Source: Aporrectodea caliginosa
Taxonomy: Eukaryota; Annelida; Clitellata; Crassiclitellata; Lumbricidae
Assembly (NCBI GenBank): GCA_020284085.1
Contig: JACEVL010000800.1
Location: 1 to 64,000 of the forward strand
DNA length: 64,000 nt
Reading direction: 5' to 3'
Part shown: in pieces, positions 9,801 through 21,900 of the stretch
How the letters are laid out: each line of letters opens with the position of its first letter
How positions within the stretch are numbered: the stretch's first letter is position 1
Made by a program: the position numbers and the translations under genes
The notes under the pieces: generated by a model
The model's input: the letters and a program-made list of their open reading frames with translations, nothing else
Database searches by the model: none
Told to the model about the DNA's origin: nothing

Positions 9801-12800
9801 TGTTTTTGCATCAAAGTCTTTGGTTAGCGTCAACACTCTGCAGCAAAGGTTTTTGCCGTGGGCAGGTGCTGCAGACACAATGCAACAGGAAAAGGCATCT
9901 TGTGACAATTGCCACGACGATAATTCGGATCTGGTCTTTTCATTTTGTTTTATTGTTATCTTGCAGGAAACACAAAGACTGAAAGCCGAACCGGTTCCTG
10001 GAATCGAGGCGACTCCAGACGAGAGCAATGCTCGCTACTTTCATGTCATTGTTGTTGGACCGAAAGATGTAAGTGATCTAATAACCTACCTATCTGGTAA
10101 TGCCTTAAACTGGCTAGCTTCTTACCTCTGCAGTTGGTCTCAATGAGTGGGTATTGGTATCGCTCGATCTGATCATTCTGTCTGTACTGCTGCTGTCCCA
10201 CATGGATCTGTTCTTGGCTCCCCTGCTATTTACAATCTGCACTTCACCAATAAGCCACAATCACTTTGGAGTCCAGTTACAACAGTATACAAAATATACT
10301 GAGCTTCACATTGCTCTGTCACCTATGGATCAGTATGGCAAGGTAAAATTTGGCGAGAGTCTCTCTTCAGAGCATGCATGGTTCTGCTTCAATGGTCTTG
10401 CTATAAACCATGATTGGTCTGAGGCAATCATGTTTGGCTCACGCCAATGACTGCCCTCTTTTCCTTCTCGTTCCTGCATTGACCTTGCATCAAAAACTGT
10501 CAAAACATAAGTTTGAGGTGACTCTGGATTGTAATCTTACACTTCGACCTCACATGAGAAACATTTGTAAAGCATGTTTTCATCATATCTGGCAATACAT
10601 CACATAAGATCTGCTCTTACCAGAGACATGTTACAGACCATGGCCTACTCTCTTGTCTGGTCTCACATCGATTAGGTCAACTCTGTGTTTGCAGGTATCT
10701 CAGATCTTGAATTCAAGAGGCTTCAATGCGTCCAAAATACCCAGGCCCACATGGTGCTAGATGTCTGTACTCGTACAGACATGTAGCACCACGGGGAGGT
10801 GGTTGAATGGTAACACGCTGGCACGAAGATCAGAAGGATGTAGGTTCGATACCTGCTACCCCATAAGGTTGACTTAGCCATCCACTCCCTAGGTGGTGAC
10901 TGTAAAGTCAGGGTGGCCACAACTCTGGAAAACAGGGAAAACTCAGGGAATTTCTTGACTCTGGAAAACTCAGGGAAAACTCAGGGAACTCCTCCATCAC
11001 TCAGGGAATTTGTTCAGATCAATTATTTAACGCATGTTTTGTCGTGATTTCATTGTGCAAGAGATTAGAAGGTCTGTGATTGTATAGGAGCAGAGTATAA
11101 CATTGCTGAAAGTCTTACTAAAACCTTAGACAGAGATAGCAGCGTTGCTCATTACAACACGTCCCGGTATCTTATTATTTAATTGTCTGTGCAGCCTCTT
11201 AATATGGTTTCTCATGAAAGAGGTAGTCGCTGGTGCAGACTGTCTCAAAGTTGATGAAAGTAAAGGTAGATACAAAAGAAAATTGGTGTTTGTACAATGT
11301 ACAAGGATGTTGATCTTGGTGTTGCAACGAAGACTGAATTAACACAGTGCATGGTGTCAGATTGCAAGAAACTTACATTCATATGGATTGCATCCAGTTT
11401 CTGTCTGCAATGAGTGCAAAAATAGTGTTGGCAGTGTTGATAAACACAACTTTGCTGGTCTCGTTGAAAGTCTTTACAAGTCATGGAACATTCTCTCTGC
11501 TAATATGGCAAAAATGCAAAATTCCGCACTTTGAAAATTAGCACAGACGGAGATGAATCCTTCATTTGGGGATTTCAGCACACCCACCACCAGACTCGAA
11601 TTCTACTTCAAGTGTCTAGACAATTGACCTGGATATGCATACATTTGGTGGATCATCAAATTAATTCCAGTGTTGCCACATGGTATAGTGGCAGTAGAGA
11701 ATGGCTTCAGTGTGAATGGTGAGATGCTGGTAGAAAATCTTCACGAAGCATCTCTAGTTGCTTAGTGAATGATTTTGATTCCATCAACAATGCTGATGGT
11801 GTCATGGAAGTAGCTATTGACAAACTAATGCTAGAAACTACAATATGTGCGTGGTACTAGACCTCGATATGAAGATGTAACACCTGCATGTAAAGCCACA
11901 AAAGGCGAGAGATGATGCAAAATCTGCTTCGAAGAGGAAGATAGCTGCTAAAATCAAAGATCTCAAAGCGAAGAAAGCCAAGCTAACTGGAGATGCAGGC
12001 AGTGCTGTGTTAAGCCTTGATCATGAGACGAAGGAGGTAAAGAAACTGAACTAGTCTACATTGGGGCAAAATAGTTTCAATTAGGTGCATTCACAGTATG
12101 TATTATTCATTCGGGGGGTTTATATAGCACCTCTTCAAGGGGTCTACTCTGAGGTGCTCCCAACTCCAGCCGTTGGTATTAAGTTTCTGACTTGCACTCT
12201 AGTGATTGCGTTTGCATCTGTAAATGTGCGTGAACATAGTAATGTTTCAATATTTTTGTTTTTACTATTGATCTGAACAATTATGAGGAAAAATATATAA
12301 AAAAGGCAAGGAAAGGTGCGACTATAAGGGAGGAGCCCACTCAAAATTTGTTAACTTTTAATCTTTAGGCCAATGTAATAGGAAAGCGATTAAAATGTAC
12401 TCTGGAAAATTCAAAAAATGACTCTGGAAAACCTGGAAAACTCAGGGAATTTTGAAATCATATTTCTGTGGCCACCCTGAAAGTGAGCAATAGGACAAAT
12501 TCAACTCCTGTTAAACTTGTTATCATCTGTTACTACTGTATCATGCAATCTTACTGCGTACTTGTCAGTTTGAATTAATGAGCGAATATCATTGAACTCC
12601 TTAACCCTGCTCGGTCAGCTGCATTGACTTCCTTTTGAATTCAGAATAAGATTTAAACTGTCCTGCTTGACCTATATCTATGAAACCCTTACAATTAGCA
12701 CTCGCACCTACTTTTAACCACTGTTATCTCCATATGTCCCATCCTGCAGTCTTTGGTCTTCGGATAAGTGTCTTTTTTTAAGCCTCGATGTAGTACTGTC

Positions 12801-15800
12801 ATGGGCTCTTGTGCATTCCATGTTGCTGCCTCCAAGAAAAGGAATCGTCTACCAATGTCTGTTCGATGCTCAAACTTTATCTCTTTCTTTAAGATACGAT
12901 TCAAAACTCACTATTTCTCATTGGCTTTCAAACATCTGGGATATGCTATTTACCTGGTGACTGACGACTTACTGTGCCTCAGATTCGCATTTCTGTGTGA
13001 CTTTATGCACATTAAAAAGGTTTGTAATAATAATAATATTTGATATCTGGGATTGTAAACTGATCTAATATTAATTGGAAAAGCTTTGGGTGCCATAGTA
13101 AGTACGATGTTTTATGAGGTTGCATAATAATGTCATGCTGTGAAGCTGAACAAAATCTGAAATCCATACCTTGACCACATCATATTAGCATTTGTGCTAT
13201 GGTAAAGGATAAAAAGGAAGTTATCTGATGCATAACCACTTAGTAGTATCTAGTACAGCAGCAGTGCACAACCTGTGGCTGTATGGCCTCATTGTGGCCC
13301 ATGAGAGGGAGAATTGACAGCCATGGACAGCTGATCTAATGATAATGTTTTTTGGCAGCCGTGTGTAAACGGTGTATATTAATTCATAAATAAGGAAATT
13401 GTGGAAAATTGTATGAAGAATAAAATTTGTCCATTGAGCAACAGCAAATTCCTCACCTCTCTGACATTGGCCTATACTCTGAATGAGTCATTGCAACTGT
13501 TTGCTTCGTGCATCGCATGGTAGGCCTACAAAGGTTGTTAGACAAATGTCGTCTTCTGAGAAATCATCGCCAGGTATTTCCACTTCCCACAACTGACATC
13601 TCTATTGGAAAGCGATGAAATGCAATGGGACAACATTCCAACTGCATCCCATTACTGCCGTCATTCTAATGTAACGTAAATCTTTGAAATTTCTCAGCAC
13701 CACACAAAAGCCACTTCAGGGATGCCAGCTTAATCACCCAGGCGCTAAAGCAAATCAAGTCTGCAATAGCCAGGTTGTTTGGTCCATTACCAGGTCAGAA
13801 TCCGGGAGGTCAAGCCAAGGAGACCTTATGGTCCTATGGTGGTAATTGGTGACGACGGTGTCGTGTGGTGCTGTTGGAATAGGAATAGGATAGGATAAGT
13901 TGACGAGTTCGGTTTTCAGTCATGATAGTGGAGAGCTGCTGAAGAGAGGGCAAGTGGAAGAGAGGTGAGAGGGTCAGATATAGGAGAGTGGGCAAACTGG
14001 CGAAGATCTTTTGAGAGTTCGTTTCAAAGAGCTGGTGCAGCGTCGATTAAGGAGCGGTTGCAGAATTTCAGCGAGGAGGATACTGGATCGAGGCTGAGAT
14101 AAAGATGTGATGAGGTGTGAGTAGACCTGGGTGGTTGGTTGGATGACAAATAGCTGGAGAATGTAAGAGGGTTGAGATGTTGAAAGGGCATTGTAGCTGG
14201 GAGGTACAATTTTGTAATGGATTCGCGGATGGACTTTTAGCCAATGAAGGGATATGAGAACAGAGTTTGTGTGGTGTCCTTGATGTCCTTTATATGGTGT
14301 GTGGTGTCCTTGATGCCCTGCTGCAAGAAGTCACTGAATGATTTTATCACTTCAACAAGATTGTGCCAACACTGTGACTTGTTGCTTCTCCTCGTGTGGT
14401 GGAGACAGAGAATGCGCCCTGGACCTCCAAATGGAATTGTTGGAGTTGAAGAACAACGAACAACTCATAAAGAAGTTCTAGGATAAACTGATTTACTGGA
14501 GTTGTGAAAGCTGGCTGTGTAATACCCTAAACTTAAAAAATTGGCATGAAATACCCTGGTCGTCTTCGGAAGCACCTATGTGCATGAAGCAGACTTCTCT
14601 CGGATGAAGTATTTGAAAAACAAGCACTGAACGCAATTGTTAAACATCATCATCATCATCATTGCGGTCCATGGGCTCAGTGCCCGTTGGTGTCAATCAC
14701 ATGTTTCACAATCCGTCTCCATTTGTCTGTCTCCTGCGCCATTCTGCTAAGTTTGTGGATTTCCATTTCACACCAGTCCGCGGCGTCATCCAGCCACTCT
14801 GTGCACGGTCTTCCCCTAACCCCCTTTCCGTCCATCATCCCGAAGATGACGTTTTTGATGAATCTGTCGTTTCCCATTCTGCATACATGTCCAAAGAAGT
14901 TTAGTTTCCTCTCCATTATCATTTGTTTGATATTTTTTGTATTTCCAACTCTCTTGATGAACAACAACATGGAATCTGGAATGCGGCTGAAGGTCTTCAG
15001 CGAGTTGCCATTATACTTTTTTGTTATTCCTTTTATTAATTTTGTGCTGAAAAGGATATGGTACTAAAGTTCATGGAGAGGGATATGTTCACCAATAAAG
15101 ATATTCATAACAGTAAGCATATTTTTCTGGACGTTTCCAATGTTTATTAATAAATCTTATTTCTCATCACATATATATTTTTAAATAACTTAATAGCAGA
15201 TATCTCTGTGGCCGTGATGAGAATATTGACCTTTAATGCAGCCAACATTAGCGAAAAGCTTGTGCGCACCTCTGATGTACAGTATCCAATCGTAAATGTC
15301 ATTGTAAACATTTATTGACTAATACATCAATCATCTGTCTGATAATATGAATTTCCATTAGGTATTCTGCTGATGTGATCTAATGTTGTATGTGTACTGG
15401 TACTAGTCAAAGATCAACATTTAGAGAATTAATTGTCTGCAAATAAAAATCTTTGACTGTAGTCTGTCTACCTGATGTGTGGGAACACCAAGTAAATTAC
15501 AGTTGTAAAGTTTTGGTGTGTGATTTGCAATGCCCAGACAATTTGTACATAGGCAGGACTTGTCAGGTAACTTGCACCTTTGTACACGCTGTATTTATCC
15601 GTCAATAGAACTTTAAATGTGAATAGCAGAGACCCCTTGAGAGCCAGTCCTTTGTGTCGAAAGCCAGTCTTGTGTCACAGTATTTTTTTGATCCAGGTTT
15701 AAGTAGTTTACCTGTACAATCTCCCCACTGCACATTTTTACCATGCTTATATTTGACTGCCATTCAGCCGAGTTGATGACAATGACGTCTTCTCTCTGCA

Positions 15801-15879
15801 AATTAAAAATATATCCATAGTTATTATTATATTCATTTATTGGTTGCAAAACAGGTAGACACACTGCTATCTAGTGCAT

Positions 15880-15919
<40 letters not shown>

Positions 15920-18900
15920 CTTGTTTGATTACTTTGTTAGACCAGTGCATAGTGCATTCCAAACATACCGCACTCGTAGGTTTCTAAGTGTAGTGGAGTA
16001 AACACTACCTCAAATGTGACCATATAATGCTGTCTAGTGTAAATGTGGGATAACTTCTGACGGCCAGTGGATTTTATGATGCTCCTTTCTATTACTAGAA
16101 GCCCTTTACCACAAAATTGTATGCTGGACAGTACTGTCCAAGTATCTTGATTTTTCTTGGTGATCTGAGCGCCTGTTAGTCTTGGTTCAGGAGCTGAGTG
16201 TGGTGTCATTTAATGATACAAAATCATTTATCAATTTGATTTGACCATGCAAATCATAAAATTTGAGCATTTAAAACTGTAAATCATCAGATTTTACTAA
16301 ATAAATTTGAACAGTGTGGCATTAGAGTTGTAATGTAATGATGGTTTCATATTATGTAATAAATTGGTCTCCGTATGTTTGCTTTGATCATTGATGGGCT
16401 CTGGCCAAACGGTCATATGTTGTGGTGTACCTGAAAGGTCTATATTGGAGTCGTTGCTGTTTTCTAATATACATAATTTGTCAAAGACTCCCGTTTGTTT
16501 CACTGTTTTCTGTTCGTTGATGACAGTAATGTGTTATTTCTGTCAAAATTATTTATTCTATAATAGAAAGAGCTAATATGAAATGGTATTAATGACTTCA
16601 TGGGCTAGACAAATCAAGTTGTCATTGAATCTTGGCTGAACTAATTTTATATTGTTTTGCATCATTGCAGAATTGTTAGGGAGTATAATATAAAGCGCTT
16701 CTGAACAGTTCACCCTACTAGAGGTGCTTTACAGTTTATGCTTAAATACAATACTATTTGTTACAACAAAGCATAGAATGGATGGACAGGAGACTTTGTT
16801 GACAGCGTCGTTTACAGTTTTTGTTGTGTACGTAGGCCATAACCTAACTTGGACAGAGCACTTTGTACGCGTATCTAAAAAAAGTAGCAAATCATCAGTA
16901 TCTTGTCTCTCACTCCCCACCTAAATCTGTTGCATTAATACCTAAGTTTGCTTTTCTAGGCTTATTCCATTTCTCAATATTTCCATGTTTGTTGTGCTGA
17001 AACATTCAGTGAATGTCATGTATGTTTCCAACCTTAAGCAGCTGCAGATGCATGAGAAATGTGCCTGCACATCACAGTGTTGGCATGCTACCATAGTCTG
17101 CCAGTACTAGGCCCTTCTTCAGTGCAAATAACATCTTGCCACTTGAAAATATTACCAAACTGCAAATTACTTTATGTATTACTAATATTATAATAGAATG
17201 TTACCACTGGGTTTTGATGGTTTACTTTTGTCAGGATACGGAAGTGCACAGCTACAATGAAATATACATACCCGGCACGGTCATCATACTATAGGTCATA
17301 CTAATATATAGTGATTTTCAATAAAATGCTGTGGCCCAGTTTGTAGGGATTTTATTTCCCAGGATATTGTTTGAACTCTTACTCTTTCATTTTTGTCTTC
17401 ACAATACTTAGAAAACATTATTTTCTTTTTGCCTTATGGGTACCAGCAAGTCAATATTTGCAGTATGTGACATTGTCTGCTGTGGTAAATGCGTTTCAAT
17501 CAAAAAATTTAAAAGATCTGCAGTATCTGTAAGATAGTGTGTTGACCAAGTATATAAAATTTGTGAGAAGATATGAAACACTGGAAATTTGTGTAGTTAT
17601 CTTGGATGAAATTTATACAATGAACGAGGAGCATGGGTGAAATTTATGTGGTAAAATATTTAGCACCAGTTGGTAAACTTGGGATAAAACCTGTTACTCG
17701 TATGAAATTTGTGTGATGAAAGATATTAAATGGTTCGAATATGTGGTAAAATGTTGAATTTAATAATTGTGCTGTCCCAGCTTTTCAGCTAATAATAATA
17801 ATAATATCTTTTCTTTAATAAGCGCCTGACAAACGCACTGCGCTGTACATTTACATGTTATGCAATTGAAATCTTAACTACTAACAGAACAGACAGCTTG
17901 CAATACAACGGCGCTAATAGCAGCCTACAAAGCATATCCGTCCAACGGGGGCTCGAACTCGGTACCTCTCGGTCTCTGTGCCAGATGTTATCCAATGCGC
18001 CAAGGCCCCCCCCCCCAATAGCCTAGTTTGGGTTATGGTGAATGTCATGTGTCAGCAGGAAAGACAGAAGCCTTTGATGATCAGAACTTGTGTGGGAAGC
18101 CTAGGATCCGTGCCCTGCTTAACTGAATGCAGCTGTCTGTAAATTGGATCCACGTTAATATGCAGTTTTTTTTATGGAATTGGATACCTCCCTGTTTCGT
18201 GTAAAATTCTTCCTCCTTTTGTTTTAGCTCTATGTCTCCTGCTGGTAGTGTACGGTGTCACAGTTGTGCATTAGTGTGGGTTGTGGGGTTTTATTCATTG
18301 CATGCTGGGTCTGGTATTCAGTGTTTGTTGGTGTGAACCTGCTGAGTGGACTTATGTAATGACCTTGGGCAAGTTGTTCTTGCAATTTGTCCTGTGGTTC
18401 AGATTCAGACTTACCCACCATGGGTACATAATAAGCACAGCAAATAAACAAATAAATGAAATAATTGTAACTAGTGATGTAACTCTTACTGGTACAATAT
18501 ATTTTGTTGACCATTGAAAAATCACGATTTTTTTCGTGGATTGAAATGGTAAACGGTGGTAAAAATTCGTAAAATGATTTAAGTGATGTAATTAATATCT
18601 TCATAACATCCCATAACTGTATGTTTAACCATTTATAAGTTGCAGTTAGATACTCAATTGAACAGTAGCACCGCTCTAGTATTTAATTGCTAACTAGATA
18701 GTTTTATTGCAAAGTCAAATTTTGTTCACTGTCACAAATTGCAATGATTAACATATCCTGAGTAAGTGGCTAAAACTCAGATGCAGGTTTTCTCACTCAT
18801 TCACTTGAGAAAGTAGGCCTACAACTTATCAGTTATAGTGAGTAAAAATTTTCAGAGAAAAAGACAGGTTACAGTGTAGCTGTCCACTAATATAATATTC

Positions 18901-21900
18901 ATTCATTCAGTTGAAGAATTTATATAGCGCCCCTTCAAGAAGCCTACTCAGAGGCGTGCCCAGTCCAACCATGGTGATACAAATAAGTCTTAAGGAGCCT
19001 GTAGAACGTAGATGAATCATGCCTAGGTAATAAGATGAATCATGCCTAGGTAATAAGATGAATCATCCCTAGGTAACGGGCGTATCTCCAACCAGAGACC
19101 ATAATATGATATTATTGTTTGGATTCAAGAGTTCAGTGACAACTTGTGGCATTAAAGGCTATTGACGTCAACAGTAAAAAATTGCACGACTTTCATTGAT
19201 GCATGAACCTCGACAACAAGTTTGTATTATTATCTACAAACTATTTCGTCACAGACAACTCAAGAAATATTTTCAGGCCATCAGAAGATGCAACTGTTTA
19301 GCTCTGTTCGATTGCCACGTTGAGTCCCTTTGTGAGGTTCTTTAAAAAGGAGCTTTACAAATAGCCAGATATATAATTTCTAATTGTTGGGTGTGTTCGT
19401 AGTTGTATTTCTACCACAGAAATTCGTGCACAAACAGTTTCGAATTTCATGAATTCATGAAGTACACACAATTTAGCAGTCAGCCAGTCAGCCTCTTTTT
19501 TGTCTTGGTTGAATGTAAATGTTAGCTGCTAGTTTTAGCAAAGTACAAGTGCATATCTGTGCAACCCCAAGCTTCAAATGAGTTGCTACCAACTTGTGAA
19601 TAAAAGAGGTACACCTGTTGGACTATCTAATTAAATATGCTTGGCATAACACTCAATACCTGTTCAGCCATGCACATACAGTGACTCATTATACACACTC
19701 CCATTGTAGATGTATTGTATGTATATATATATATGTATGTATGTATGTATATATGTGTGTATATATATAATATTGCTGTCAATCAAACATCCAGACATGA
19801 ATATTAATTAAGCTTATCAACATAGAAGAAGAGAAGAGCAGTCCCTGAAGGTTGCCCTGAGGCAGCCCTGAGTATGAAGTGTTGGCGACTTCATTTTCTT
19901 AGCCTCGGCATACGAGGGCAGATGGCCAGTCCTCTCCATTGCCGCCTCATCATCCTGACAGTGTACAATCAGTGTACCCATTATATGTGAGTTTGCTAGG
20001 GGTGCAGATGGAGCAGAAATCTTACCTTATATCAGGGGTGTCAAACCTTTTTTAATGGCGGGCCAGTGACAATATTTTCCTGAAAGTGGCAGGCAGGGTG
20101 CCGAACGTGCCTGAGCAAAATGGGGTAGGGGTCTTGAAGGGGCTCGGTGACCCTGTCCCCAGAAAATTTTTACAGAACTAAATCTTAATTGGTGCAGTTT
20201 TAAGCACATAAACAGTCAAATTAGGCTTCAAAATCTTAATTTTTATCTTCATTATGAGTCATGACAGGACTGACTGTTTAAGGTCGTCGTAGGCTATAGG
20301 CACACTTGCATTCTTAGGCCGAACTGCCAGCTGTGAAATTGAAAGAGAGTTAATGCGGGATATAAAGACATTAGGCTATAATGTGATTTTGCTAATGTAA
20401 AGAGTGGTGAAATTCACGTAGCCTAATGTAGGCTGTTGCACAGCTTAACTTTAAGTTAATACCTTAAAGGTGAATTGTTTCAGTACAATAAAAAAAATTA
20501 TTTAATTAGAATTTGAAATTTCATTTTCGCATCAAATTCAATCATTAAACTTATTTTTTCAGTATGTGTCATGACTATAATGAAGATCAATATCTCATTT
20601 TTAGACTTGTGTATGGCCCTGAAAGGTTCGTAGGCCCTAGGCACAGTGCATACTGTGCCTAATAATAGGGCCCTGAGTCACGAACATCACACAAAAACTC
20701 ATTAAGCCTTGAAAATTACAAATATGAGCTGTTATTGTCAAATTGTGTAGTCTTCAAAAGCTCTGCGGGCCAGAAAAACATCTTCAGTGGGTCAGAAATG
20801 GCCCGCAGGCCGATGTCACGATATATAGTCTCCCTTGAAGCCGTCTCCCCTGGCTGAAATAATGTCTCCCCCAGAGACTCTATATCAGCACAGTCTCAGC
20901 ACAGTCTCCCCATTGAAATAGAACATCCCCATCTACGATACAAAGGCTGGCAATGACAGGAAATCTTTACTTTACACAATATAAACTTGTGATCTCTCGT
21001 TCAGAGCATTGGCAGCATCTTTTGAATGCAGAAGTCGCTAGGAAAAGCACCATCGGTGTTGAGGATTTTAAGCCCTTTCAAGCTGACTGTGGTAGTAAGA
21101 GCTCCTAGTGCATTCGGAAAAATATGGGTTAACACTTTAACAACGAGCGTATACTAAAAGCGACTCGGAAACCAATGCAGCTCATCATTAACAGATACAA
21201 AGTGAAACTGAAGCACAATTATAAAATTCACTGCTATGGCACATGACCTTGTTTGTAAGGTGGCATTGATGATGATAACGCTGTCTATCCTCTTTAAGGC
21301 CTCAAATTTTCCATCTATGCTCTAGCTGACGACGCTGTCTGTAAGACTCTATTGCCTCAATGGAATCTTGTGACCAGTTTGGAAGGTCACCAGAGACAGA
21401 TGTTAAGAAGAGCGACTTTGTCCAGTGTGAGTGTTAGAGTTTGCTTGAGCTGTTCAGCGAACTTGTACACATCGCTTGTAGGTGCTGTGAACAGGTCGTA
21501 ATCAATACGCAACTGACTGAACTGGACAGGATCTACAGCTTTGATGTTGCGATATACATGCCTCAGAGGCTGACGATGACAGGAGATCTTTACTTTACAC
21601 AATATAAACTTGTGATCCGATGTGGAACCAGCATCACTGACCTGTAGATCGTAGACAGTGATCAGATCATCAGAAGCTAGAACATCAAGGAGGTTATCCC
21701 GTTGAATTGGAACATCAACAAACTGATGAAGGCCATATGTGCCATAGCAGTGAATTTTATAATTGTGCTTGTATCTGTTAATGATGAGCTGCATTGGTTT
21801 CCGAGTCGCTTTTTATTTACGCTCTTTGTTAAAGTGTTAACCCATTTTTTTTTAATGCACTAGGCCATCTTGCTAGAACAAACTTCCTATCGAAATTCGA

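Larger units (their letters stand above)
6886..9966 (+). other. UBE2N intron 1 (GC-AG)
   Basis: Begins GCATGTAA, ends TTGCAG. Contains LINE debris (7500-7920, 9030-9640). 7060-7500 repeats a CACGATCCTGTGGTGTACT phrase three times (7085, 7119, 7453). 7920-9030 shows nothing recognisable. Confidence 0.8.
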
